Part shown: piece by piece, positions 1 through 7,976 of the stretch
How the letters are laid out: the number at the start of each line of letters is the position of its first letter
Position numbering within the stretch: the first letter of the stretch is position 1
Assembly: GCF_003610535.1 (NCBI RefSeq)
Contig: NZ_RAPN01000003.1
Coordinates: 62,001 to 126,000, forward strand
From: Mangrovibacterium diazotrophicum
GTDB taxonomy: Bacteria > Bacteroidota > Bacteroidia > Bacteroidales > Prolixibacteraceae
Length of the DNA stretch: 64,000 nucleotides
Direction: 5' to 3'
Program-made: the position numbers and the translations under genes
The notes under the pieces: model-generated
Told to the model about the DNA's origin: nothing
The model's input: the letters and a program-made list of their open reading frames with translations, nothing else
Database searches by the model: none

Positions 1-1
1 C

Positions 2-1039
2 ATTAAGCGGATGGTTGACCTGAATAACGAGTTGTACAATTTCCTGTTACAAAAACGTGCAGAGTCGCAGATCACCAAAGCATCGAATGTACCTGATGTC
101 GATGTGCTCGATGTGGCGCGTAGAGCAACTACCGAACAAATCGGGCCGAAGAAAAAGGTTAACCTGATGATCGGGTTGTTTTTGGGGCTGGCGGTACCGT
201 TTCTGTTTATTGTGGTTCGGAACTTCCTGGAAGATGGAATCCAGGATCGGGAACAGGTTCAGAAACTGACTGAACTGCCGGTTATTGCGGACGTTATGCA
301 TAATACTTACAATGAATATCTTCCTGTTGTGAACTATCCGCGTTCTGTATTGGCGGAATCTTTGCGAGAATTGAGAACCAGTCTGGATTATCTTAGCTTT
401 GGACGGAATGGCGGAATCATCGGTATTCACTCCCTGATTCCGGGTGAGGGGAAATCATTTATTGCTTCCAACCTTGCGGTGATGCTGGCAATGAATAACC
501 AGAAAGTTGTATTGATCGACGCCGACTTACGAAAGCCAACCCTGCATCACTGTTTTGACTTGACCAAGGATGTTGGTTTGAGTACCTATCTCATCGGCCG
601 TCATACTCGGGAGCAAATTGTGCAACCGGTTTCGATTAAGAATCTGAGTGTGATTACCTCCGGACTGATTCCACCCAACCCGGTAGAATTGCTCGGCTCC
701 GATGAATTCGATACGCTTTTAAAGGAGCTAGGGGAGCAATTTGATGTGATTGTTATTGACAACTCGCCTGTGACTTTGGTTACTGATGCTGCTGTGGTTA
801 GCCGGCACACACAATGCAACTTGTTTGTTGTTCGCCAAAAGCGTAGTCCTAAGAAAATGGTTCAATTACTCAGCCAGATTGTGGCCAAAAATAAGATGCA
901 AAAGACGGGAATTGTTCTTAACGACGTTGACCCCAAGCGCTACGGAAATTACGCCTACCGCTATGGTGGTTACTATCATAAAGCGTACTACGGGGAAAGT
1001 GGCAATTATTTTGACGATAAAAGTAAGGCTGAGATGTAA
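2..1039 (+). CDS. Wzc-like polysaccharide co-polymerase / tyrosine autokinase, C-terminal part
   Basis: The reading frame is open to the left edge, so this is the 3' part of a longer gene. It keeps the second membrane segment (about residues 51-70 counted from the ATG at 11), then a BY-kinase domain: Walker A PGEGKS near residue 145, Walker A' VVLIDADLRKP near 167 and Walker B VIVIDNSP. The C-terminus is a tyrosine cluster (RYGNYAYRYGGYY), which in Wzc/CapB proteins is the autophosphorylation site that controls capsule or exopolysaccharide chain polymerisation and export. The missing N-terminal Wzz domain and first membrane helix should lie upstream. A strong terminator follows, so this is probably the last gene of a polysaccharide operon outside the window. 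Confidence 0.9.
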   Translation: MKRMVDLNNELYNFLLQKRAESQITKASNVPDVDVLDVARRATTEQIGPKKKVNLMIGLFLGLAVPFLFIVVRNFLEDGIQDREQVQKLTELPVIADVMHNTYNEYLPVVNYPRSVLAESLRELRTSLDYLSFGRNGGIIGIHSLIPGEGKSFIASNLAVMLAMNNQKVVLIDADLRKPTLHHCFDLTKDVGLSTYLIGRHTREQIVQPVSIKNLSVITSGLIPPNPVELLGSDEFDTLLKELGEQFDVIVIDNSPVTLVTDAAVVSRHTQCNLFVVRQKRSPKKMVQLLSQIVAKNKMQKTGIVLNDVDPKRYGNYAYRYGGYYHKAYYGESGNYFDDKSKAEM

Positions 1040-1110
1040 CAGCCTTCAAAAGAACCAGGAATTGTTGGTTCCAATTTTTAGATAGGTTGTTAAACCCAAT
1101 CATATTACAG

Positions 1111-1139
1111 GCCCGGGAGTTATTTCCCGGGCTTTTTTT
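1111..1139 (+). terminator. Rho-independent terminator after the tyrosine kinase gene
   Basis: A perfect 8-bp GC-rich stem (GCCCGGGA at 1111-1118 with its complement at 1125-1132) and a 6-nt loop are followed by seven T residues. It closes the plus-strand operon. Confidence 0.85.
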
Positions 1140-1169
1140 GTGCCTGAAAATTTGATTGAATTCGATCTT

Positions 1170-2117
1170 TTATAGCCTGATTTTTGTGTCGATTGGTTGC
1201 GTTTGGGGTTTGGCCTGCATACGCCCTGGGATTTTACTGAGCAGAACATCTAAAAAGGCGCTGGCCGTTTTTTTCAGACCGGTTGTTTTTAGATAAACCG
1301 CACTGATCTGGCGGGTGGGAGCCGAGTTTGCAAATTCCTTGATCATGTTTTCGTATTCCGCAGGAATGTTGCTGGTCGCCAGTTCCGGGATAAAAGTCAT
1401 GCCACCCTGGTTTTCTACGATGCGCTTCAGCGATTCAATTGAATTGGAAACGTATTGAAAGGGCAATTCTGAATTATTCAGATCCTGCATTTGACATACC
1501 GAATTGACCTGGTTTTGGAAGCAATTGCCTTCATGCAAATACCAAAGTTCGTCGAAGTTCAGTTGGTTCAGATTTAGCGTTTCTTCGGCGTAAAGCGGGT
1601 GATTTTCCGAGATGTAGATAAAGAAACGCTCGTAGAACAAGGGGACAAAACCCGTATTCTTCGCTTTGACGGGTGTCGATATAATTCCCAGATCCAGGCC
1701 GGCGTGTGCCAATTCATCAATAATTTCTTCGGTTTTCAGTTCTTCGATGTGAAGCTTTAATTGCGGGTATTGCTCTTTCATCGTATCCATAAACAGGGGA
1801 ACCAGATAGGGCGAAAGCGTGGGGATGATTCCTACACGCAGTTTCCCTTCCACTTTTTCTTCCAAGTCCAGTCCCAGCTGGTCTAAATCTTCCACGAGCT
1901 GCACAATCTGCAGCGCTTTTTCGTAAAACATTTCGCCCTCGCGGGTCAGTGCCATGGGCTTCTTGGTCCGCTCAAACAGTTTGAAGTCGTACTCCTCTTC
2001 CAGCTTTTGCATTTGCAGGCTTAATGCCGGTTGACTGATTTTCAACACTCTGGCTGCTTCCGAGAAATTTTTGGATCGAACCAATTCAATAAAATACTTT
2101 AATTGGTTGAATTTCAT
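1170..2117 (-). CDS. oxyR: OxyR-type LysR-family peroxide-responsive regulator
   Basis: A 315-residue LysR-type regulator. The N-terminal winged helix (residues 1-60) carries the family pattern FSEAARVLKISQPALS, followed by a periplasmic-binding-like effector domain. In the sequence GNCFQNQVNSVC the two cysteines fall at residues 199 and 208, the same numbers as the peroxide-sensing disulfide pair of E. coli OxyR. It is divergent from dps, a classic OxyR target, and a dyad lies between the two genes. The inferred role is sensing hydrogen peroxide and activating dps and other defence genes. The cysteine spacing makes OxyR much more likely than a generic LysR protein. Confidence 0.88.
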   Translation of the reverse strand: MKFNQLKYFIELVRSKNFSEAARVLKISQPALSLQMQKLEEEYDFKLFERTKKPMALTREGEMFYEKALQIVQLVEDLDQLGLDLEEKVEGKLRVGIIPTLSPYLVPLFMDTMKEQYPQLKLHIEELKTEEIIDELAHAGLDLGIISTPVKAKNTGFVPLFYERFFIYISENHPLYAEETLNLNQLNFDELWYLHEGNCFQNQVNSVCQMQDLNNSELPFQYVSNSIESLKRIVENQGGMTFIPELATSNIPAEYENMIKEFANSAPTRQISAVYLKTTGLKKTASAFLDVLLSKIPGRMQAKPQTQPIDTKIRL

Positions 2118-2133
2118 TATTTATAATTGAAAG

Positions 2134-2147
2134 TTATAGTGCTATAA
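2134..2147. promoter_or_regulatory. Candidate OxyR operator between oxyR and dps
   Basis: TTATAGTGCTATAA is a perfect 14-bp dyad with ATAG/CTAT half-sites like those of OxyR boxes. A second related half (GTTATAAT, 2163-2170) lies about one further helical turn pair downstream and abuts the dps -7 box. The position suits autorepression of oxyR and activation of dps. Binding is inferred. Confidence 0.45.
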
Positions 2148-2169
2148 AAATAATAAATAATGGTTATAA

Positions 2170-2177
2170 TATCTTTG
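2170..2177 (+). promoter_or_regulatory. dps promoter -7 box (TATCTTTG)
   Basis: It matches the Bacteroidota TAnnTTTG -7 consensus, 43 nt before the dps ATG. No good -33 TTG is visible at the usual distance, which would fit an activator-dependent promoter. Confidence 0.55.
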
Positions 2178-2220
2178 TAGCATCAGAGAATCAGAAAGTA
2201 ACAATTAAAACAAAACAGAA

Positions 2221-2685
2221 ATGAAAACACAAGTTAAAAACAACGCAGTAAACGAGGTATTGGTAGGTGAGTTAAACCAATTTGTAGCAGACATGCAGAT
2301 TTATTATCAGAATTTGCGTGCATTTCACTGGAATGTCAAAGGATCGATGTTTTTCGTGCTTCATGAAAAATTCGAAGAGTATTATACGGAAACGGCAGAA
2401 GTAATCGATGCAGTAGCTGAGCGCATCCTGATGGTTGGCGGACAACCATTACACACGTTCTCAGATTACCTGACAGTTGCTTCTTTGGAAGAAATTAAAA
2501 ACGTAACAGATGGAATTACAGCAGTTAAACATGTTGTAGCCCAGTCGGAATCACTACTTGAGCAAATGAATAAACTTCAGGCTGATGCCGGTGATCGCGG
2601 TGACGAGGCTACCAACGCCCTGTTTAGCGAGCTGATTGGCAATACTGAAAAGCGTCTGTGGATGTTAAAAACATTCCTGGCTTAA
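2221..2685 (+). CDS. dps: Dps family DNA-binding / ferritin-like protein
   Basis: 154 residues, normal Dps length. The ferroxidase-centre signature is visible: FHWNVKG, then LHEKFEEYY, then EVIDAVAERI, giving the His, His, Asp and Glu ligands shared across subunits of the dodecamer. Dps proteins oxidise Fe(II) with hydrogen peroxide, store iron and protect DNA. The N-terminus is short with a few lysines, so direct DNA binding may be weak. It is transcribed alone, away from oxyR, and ends at a strong terminator, consistent with a single-gene peroxide-inducible unit. Confidence 0.93.
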   Translation: MKTQVKNNAVNEVLVGELNQFVADMQIYYQNLRAFHWNVKGSMFFVLHEKFEEYYTETAEVIDAVAERILMVGGQPLHTFSDYLTVASLEEIKNVTDGITAVKHVVAQSESLLEQMNKLQADAGDRGDEATNALFSELIGNTEKRLWMLKTFLA

Positions 2686-2705
2686 GGGGAAATGTAGGAA
2701 TAGCA

Positions 2706-2741
2706 AAAAGGGATCTGAAAACAGATCCCTTTTCTTTTTTT
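2706..2741. terminator. Bidirectional terminator between dps and the GH15 gene
   Basis: A perfect 12-bp stem (2706-2717 with 2722-2733) with an AAAA loop is followed by a T-rich tract. The stem has an A-run on its left arm, so it can also end the convergent minus-strand gene that stops at 2745. Confidence 0.85.
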
Positions 2742-2744
2742 ATG

Positions 2745-4553
2745 CTAGTTGATAAATTCCATGATTTCTTCCTCGTCGGTAATCTCGCTGTCGGAGATGG
2801 TTATTGCTGTTTCAATCAGGGCGAGATGTGAATAAGCCTGTGGGAAATTCCCCAGCATTCGCTTGGTCTCAAAATCCAGGTCTTCACTGAATAATCCCAG
2901 GTGGTTGGAATAGCTGATCAGTGTTTTAAACTTATGGATAGCTTCTTTCTTTCTTCCGATTTTGTATAGGCTGTTGATCAGCCAGAACGAGCAAATCGTA
3001 AAGGCCGATTTGGGTGTTCCAAAATCGTCTTGGTTTCGGTAGCGGAACATCAGGCCGTTGTGCTCCAGTTCTTTTTGGATTGCCAACACGGTGTTGACAA
3101 AACGTTGATCGGTGGCTGAAATAAAACCATAGGACTCCATCAGCAAAACAGAGGCATCCAGGTCTTCCGAGCCGTAGGCCTGCGTAAATGCCTGCTTCGT
3201 TTCCGACCAGGCGTTTTTGTGAATGTCTTCGTCTATTTTATCCCGCAATTTCGACCATTTTTCGACATACATATCCCGCTTCAGTAGACCTGCAATTTTA
3301 ACAGCACGGTCGACTGCAGCCCAGCAAAGAACTTTGCTGAAAGTAAAATGTTTGTTTTCGCTTCGGATTTCCCAGATGCCACGATCGGGCTTTTGCCAGT
3401 TATTGGCAACAACTTTGATGACGTTCCTAACAATTGTCCACAGTTCTTCGCTGTGCTCCAGACTGGTGGTGTAGAGCTCAAAGTGTTGGTAAATAACATC
3501 GAGCAAAATGCCGTAAATATCGTTTTGTTTTTGCTTGTAGGCGGCGTTCCCAATACGCACCGGGTATGAGTTTTCGTAACCGGAAAGGTGCCCCAGAGTT
3601 TGTTCGGTCAGCTTTTTTTCACCACGGATTCCGTACATGATCTGCATCTTCTCATCTTTCTCGGGTAGAATGTCGATGATGAAATTCAGGTAGTGGCGGG
3701 CCATGCGTGTATGTCCCAACGAAGTCATTATTTTTACCACCATCGAAGCATCCCGAATCCAACAGAAGCGGTAATCCCAGTTCCGTTCTTCGCCAATTGT
3801 TTCGGGTAGTGAGGTAGTCAATGCCGCCAGAATCGCACCGCTTTTGTCGAAGCTCAGCATCTTTAACGTGAGTGCACTGCGGATGATTTCTTCCTGAAAA
3901 ACCTTGAAAGATGTTGTTCGTTCAGCCCAATTCAGCCAATAAACTTTGGTTCGCTCCAACTTCAGCATCGAGCGTCGAACATCCTGGTGCAGCAACTTTT
4001 GGTTGTAACTGATCAGACAGAATTCATCATTCATCAATTTAACAGTTTTACTTCCGTCAAAAGCGGTTAAGTCGATGCTGGAGTACATGTAGAGCGAATC
4101 GTAAGGTCCCTTTACGGTCGAAGCTTTGATGTAATCATGTTCAATCACATTCTTGGTTTCAGGGATACCGTATTCTAATTTTGGTTTGTAAAGGAGTGTA
4201 ATTTCCGGATCGCCCACAATGTGTTTGAAATAGCGAACCAGATCGGGTGGCGTGTAATACACATCATTTTTGTCAATTCGGTAGCGAGGCATAAAATCAT
4301 GGACCTCGAAGACACCATCCAGGCAATGAAACCGAGTAACCAGGATATTCGTCCGGGGAATGTAATGCTGGGTTGTCCGTTCGAGGTACTTCGGAGTGAC
4401 TGAAAATATTCCTCCCTTCTCTTTATCCAGTATTGACGCAAAAACCGAAGATGAGTTAAACTGCGGCAAACACAGCCATTCAATGGCCCCATCTTTCGAA
4501 ATTAAAGCGGCACTTCTGCAATTGCCAACTATTCCGTAATCTAAAGTATCCAT
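2745..4553 (-). CDS. Glycoside hydrolase family 15 protein, trehalase-like
   Basis: 602 residues. The N-terminal beta-sandwich domain starts with the trehalase-like pattern LDYGIVGNCRSAALISKDG. The catalytic (alpha/alpha)6 barrel includes NWDYRFCWIRDAS, the conserved substrate-binding block of GH15 enzymes. There is no signal peptide, so it acts in the cytoplasm. Family members hydrolyse alpha-glucosidic bonds of trehalose, glucans or maltose. Its divergent placement beside the trehalose synthesis gene makes trehalose the best guess for its substrate, but glucoamylase activity cannot be excluded by sequence. A TAAATTTG box on the minus strand (4704-4697) may be its promoter. Confidence 0.85.
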   Translation of the reverse strand: MDTLDYGIVGNCRSAALISKDGAIEWLCLPQFNSSSVFASILDKEKGGIFSVTPKYLERTTQHYIPRTNILVTRFHCLDGVFEVHDFMPRYRIDKNDVYYTPPDLVRYFKHIVGDPEITLLYKPKLEYGIPETKNVIEHDYIKASTVKGPYDSLYMYSSIDLTAFDGSKTVKLMNDEFCLISYNQKLLHQDVRRSMLKLERTKVYWLNWAERTTSFKVFQEEIIRSALTLKMLSFDKSGAILAALTTSLPETIGEERNWDYRFCWIRDASMVVKIMTSLGHTRMARHYLNFIIDILPEKDEKMQIMYGIRGEKKLTEQTLGHLSGYENSYPVRIGNAAYKQKQNDIYGILLDVIYQHFELYTTSLEHSEELWTIVRNVIKVVANNWQKPDRGIWEIRSENKHFTFSKVLCWAAVDRAVKIAGLLKRDMYVEKWSKLRDKIDEDIHKNAWSETKQAFTQAYGSEDLDASVLLMESYGFISATDQRFVNTVLAIQKELEHNGLMFRYRNQDDFGTPKSAFTICSFWLINSLYKIGRKKEAIHKFKTLISYSNHLGLFSEDLDFETKRMLGNFPQAYSHLALIETAITISDSEITDEEEIMEFIN

Positions 4554-4598
4554 AGGCTAATTTTAATCGTTTGTCAATAAAATCTAAATAGTCAATAT

Positions 4599-4629
4599 TT
4601 TGTTAACTAATTAAATTTGACTATATTTG
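4599..4629 (+). promoter_or_regulatory. Promoter upstream of the trehalose synthesis gene
   Basis: TTTG at 4599-4602 and TATATTTG at 4622-4629, spaced by 19 nt, fit the Bacteroidota -33/-7 consensus. This implies a leader of roughly 210 nt before the otsAB start at 4850. Confidence 0.6.
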
Positions 4630-4849
4630 TGGTTCTTATTCGGATTATCGTTTTTTCGAGAAGAGCACTGTTTACAGGCTTTTCATCTGATTCACTCAAA
4701 TTTACGCATTCCCCGTCGAACTAACTATTAATTCTTGAAATCGGGGAAATGTCGGTTTAGCTTACCAACATTTTGCAAGCGAATATGTTGATACTACTGA
4801 ACGTGGTTTCCGAAATAATTGAATTAAGATTAAAATAAAATACAGCATT

Positions 4850-7057
4850 ATGAATAAGATTCATATCGTGTCAAATCGATTGCCTTTGAGTATTGCCCAA
4901 GCTGACGATGGATTTTCGTTTACGCCGAGCGTGGGTGGATTAGCAACAGGAATGCGATCGATTTACAAAGAGTTTGGAGGACAGTGGATTGGATGGTCTG
5001 GTATTCCATCTGATGATCTAAGTGAAGATCAACTGAACGAGATTGATGAGAGACTGGTGGACGAAAATTGTAAAGCCGTTCATTTGTCTAGTGAGGAAAT
5101 CAACCTTTATTACGAAGGATTTTCCAACAACGTGATTTGGCCACTTTTCCACTATTTCGCGCAATATATTGAGTATAACGTTGATTATTGGGAGGCTTAC
5201 AAAAAAGTAAACCAGCGTTTTGCCGATCAGGTTTTGGAGGTTGCCGATGAAGGAGATACCATTTGGGTGCACGACTACCAGTTGCTCCTTGTTCCGCAGA
5301 TGATTCGCGAAAAGAAGCCGGGAGTGACCATTGGTTTTTTCCTGCATATTCCGTTTCCGTCGCTGGAAGTGTTCCGGATTTTGCCCTGGCGTAAGGAGTT
5401 GATCACAGGGATGCTCGGTGCTGATTTGATTGGTTTCCATACCTACGATTACGAGCGACACTTCTTCAGTTCTGTTCGACGATTGTTGGGCTACGAGGTT
5501 TCGTTTAACCAAATCCACATGGAAGATCGGATTATCTTGGGCGACGCTTTCCCAATGGGAATCGATTACGACAAGTTTAAATCGAAAGCGGAAGAAGTTT
5601 TCCGAAAGTCGTTGCCGGAGAAGTCGGAGTTGCATAAAGAACTGGAGAAATATTTTCTGATGTCGCCTGACCGGAAGTTGATCTTATCGATCGATCGACT
5701 GGACTACACGAAAGGTATTCCAAACCGAATTCGTGCGTTCGAATATTTTCTGGAGAAATATCCGGAATACCGGAACAAGGTGACGCTGATTATGCTCGTG
5801 GTGCCTTCACGCGCTGAGGTAGAACAGTATAAGCTGCTAAAAAGTGAAATTGACGAACTGGTCGGAAGGATCAATGGTCGTTTTGGCCTAATTAACTACA
5901 CGCCAATCTGGTATTTTTACCGTTCATTGCCGTTCGATAACCTGATTGAATTGTATAGTTCATCGGATGTGGCACTGGTAACTCCGGTGCGCGACGGAAT
6001 GAATTTGGTTGCAAAAGAATACATTGCGTCCCGCGTCAATCAAACAGGGGTGATGGTTATTAGTGAAATGGCAGGAGTTGCCAAAGAGCTTGGCGAGGCC
6101 ATCATCATCAACCCAAACAATGAACCGGAAATAGCCGATGCCATTCATCAGGCATTAATGATGCCGTTGGACGAGCAGCGTCAGCGCATGCGGATTTTGC
6201 AACAGCGCATCAGCCGGTATGACGTGTTTAAATGGGCGGCTGAATTCGTTGCTGCACTCAAAAAAGTACAAGCGATCCAGCGCAATTTCTTAGCGAAGAA
6301 AATTACGAACGATATTAAAAAGTCATTGGTGAAGCAGTTCAAGGGGGCCGAAAAGCGCGCAATCTTCCTGGATTACGACGGTACCCTGGTCGGCTTTAAA
6401 AATGATCCGCAGGCAGCAAAGCCGGATGAAGAGCTGCACGAAATTTTGACCTCCCTGGAAAGTGATCCAAATAATATGGTGACGATCATCAGTGGTCGCG
6501 ACCGCGATACGTTGGAACGTTGGTTGGGCGATCATAAAGTCAACCTGATTACAGAACATGGTGTCTGGCTCAGACGTATCGGCGAAGATTGGGAAATGAT
6601 TGACAACCTGAATGCCAACTGGAAACCATTAATTCGACCACTTCTGGAATCCTACGTTGATCGTACACCGGGGACTTTCATAGAAGAGAAAAACTATTCG
6701 CTGGTATGGCATTACCGTAAAGCAGAACCGGAACAGGGCGAAATGCGGGCGAATGAGTTGAAAGATGAGCTCCATACCATGATCGCGAATCACAACCTCG
6801 AAATTATGGAGGGTAACAAAGTGATTGAAGTCAAGGCTGGCGGTATTAACAAAGGAGTAGCCGCGATGCGTTTCCTTAATAATAAAAAGGTCGACTGCAT
6901 CATCGCTTTGGGTGACGACTGGACCGATGAGTACATGTTCCGTGAGTTGCCGCAGTCAGCGATTACCGTTAAAGTGGGCCTGAAAAATACAGCTGCGTCT
7001 TATAAAGTAGAGTCGGTTTCATCCGTCAGATCTTTGTTGAAGGCGTTGGTTGAATAA
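4850..7057 (+). CDS. otsAB: Bifunctional trehalose-6-phosphate synthase / phosphatase
   Basis: 735 residues with two enzymes fused. Residues 1-480 are a GT20 glycosyltransferase (OtsA): GGLATGM, WIGWSG, VHDYQLLLVPQ, GFFLHIPFPS, DRLDYTKG and TPVRDGMNLV, all expected for binding UDP-glucose and glucose 6-phosphate. Residues 495-735 are a HAD phosphatase (OtsB) with motif I DYDGT at 508-512 and motif IV GDDWTDEYMF. The product makes trehalose from UDP-glucose and glucose 6-phosphate in one polypeptide, usually for osmotic or desiccation protection. It is divergent from the GH15 gene and followed by its own terminator. Confidence 0.95.
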   Translation: MNKIHIVSNRLPLSIAQADDGFSFTPSVGGLATGMRSIYKEFGGQWIGWSGIPSDDLSEDQLNEIDERLVDENCKAVHLSSEEINLYYEGFSNNVIWPLFHYFAQYIEYNVDYWEAYKKVNQRFADQVLEVADEGDTIWVHDYQLLLVPQMIREKKPGVTIGFFLHIPFPSLEVFRILPWRKELITGMLGADLIGFHTYDYERHFFSSVRRLLGYEVSFNQIHMEDRIILGDAFPMGIDYDKFKSKAEEVFRKSLPEKSELHKELEKYFLMSPDRKLILSIDRLDYTKGIPNRIRAFEYFLEKYPEYRNKVTLIMLVVPSRAEVEQYKLLKSEIDELVGRINGRFGLINYTPIWYFYRSLPFDNLIELYSSSDVALVTPVRDGMNLVAKEYIASRVNQTGVMVISEMAGVAKELGEAIIINPNNEPEIADAIHQALMMPLDEQRQRMRILQQRISRYDVFKWAAEFVAALKKVQAIQRNFLAKKITNDIKKSLVKQFKGAEKRAIFLDYDGTLVGFKNDPQAAKPDEELHEILTSLESDPNNMVTIISGRDRDTLERWLGDHKVNLITEHGVWLRRIGEDWEMIDNLNANWKPLIRPLLESYVDRTPGTFIEEKNYSLVWHYRKAEPEQGEMRANELKDELHTMIANHNLEIMEGNKVIEVKAGGINKGVAAMRFLNNKKVDCIIALGDDWTDEYMFRELPQSAITVKVGLKNTAASYKVESVSSVRSLLKALVE

Positions 7058-7076
7058 GGATTTGCCCGATCAACCG

Positions 7077-7109
7077 AAAAAGCGGAGCACTTTGGTACTC
7101 CGCTTTTTT
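7077..7109 (+). terminator. Rho-independent terminator after otsAB
   Basis: Arms 7077-7087 and 7098-7108 pair perfectly (core AGCGGAG/CTCCGCT), with a 10-nt loop and a T-run on the right side. Confidence 0.8.
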
Positions 7110-7169
7110 CATTAGTTTTGGTACGGTAATGCCGATTTTGGCGTTTAATTGAAAATTAAAAACAAGAAC

Positions 7170-7976
7170 ATGCGCAACGCAGTGTCTACTATTTTGGTGG
7201 TCCTCTTTTCGCTCAGCCAAAGTTTTGCTCAGGATGCCGCAAATCAGCTCGATGCGAACGGCAAAAAGCAAGGTTATTGGTCGAAAAAGCAAGCCAACGG
7301 AAAGTTGCTGTATTCCGGTTATTTTAAAGATGACCAGCCGGTTGGCGAGTGGAAACGCTATCATGAAAACGGAGTTGTAAAAGCTCACATCGTCTATCCC
7401 GAAAATTCAGACACGGCCTCGGTGGAGCTGTTTGATGACTTCGGCAATAAAGTTGCCAAGGGTTTTTATGTTGATAGAGTAAAGGCTGGGCGTTGGGTCT
7501 ATTTTGAAAAGCGGCAAAAGGTTGCGGAGGAGAATTACGTAAACGGGCAGAAGGACGGAATCGCTAAAACCTACTATCCCACGGGTGAATTGTTTGTTGA
7601 AAGTAAGTATGTAAACGGTCTTCAGGAAGGAGTCTATCGTGCTTATTTTAAATCTGGCAAACCCTATTTTGAATGTCAGATGAAGGGGGATAAGCGCGAT
7701 GGTTTTTGCCAGATTTTTTATCAGAACGGAGAGATGGAAACCGAGGCATTTTATCGCCACGGGGTTCGTAATGACGAGTGGAAGTATTATGACGAAAACG
7801 GAAATTACCAGTATTCGTTGATCTATGATGAAGGTATTGTGATGAATACGGCGGTATTGGACAGTATCGAGCAAATCCGCTATCAACAGTTGGATATAAA
7901 TAAGAATGCAATTCTGGATCCCGAGAAATTTATGAGCGACCCTTCTGAATACATGATGCAAAAAGGGATCCGCTAA
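7170..7976 (+). CDS. Secreted MORN-variant repeat protein
   Basis: 268 residues from the ATG at 7170, which gives a signal peptide ending SLSQSFAQ; a longer frame exists only through a TTG at 7149. The mature part is a series of about seven MORN-2-like repeats of the form GxWxxYxxNGxxxxxxxYxxG (for example GEWKRYHENG, DEWKYYDENG). These repeats form beta-hairpin scaffolds, and the family includes YwqK-like proteins often annotated loosely as antitoxins; nothing here supports that role. Its stop overlaps the start of the following secreted protease (TAATG), so the two are translated together and may act together at the cell surface. Confidence 0.72.
   Translation: MRNAVSTILVVLFSLSQSFAQDAANQLDANGKKQGYWSKKQANGKLLYSGYFKDDQPVGEWKRYHENGVVKAHIVYPENSDTASVELFDDFGNKVAKGFYVDRVKAGRWVYFEKRQKVAEENYVNGQKDGIAKTYYPTGELFVESKYVNGLQEGVYRAYFKSGKPYFECQMKGDKRDGFCQIFYQNGEMETEAFYRHGVRNDEWKYYDENGNYQYSLIYDEGIVMNTAVLDSIEQIRYQQLDINKNAILDPEKFMSDPSEYMMQKGIR

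Noticed and set aside
7170-7976. Antitoxin (YwqK-like) annotation
   Set aside because: MORN-repeat secreted protein with no toxin partner; the neighbour is a protease exported by T9SS.
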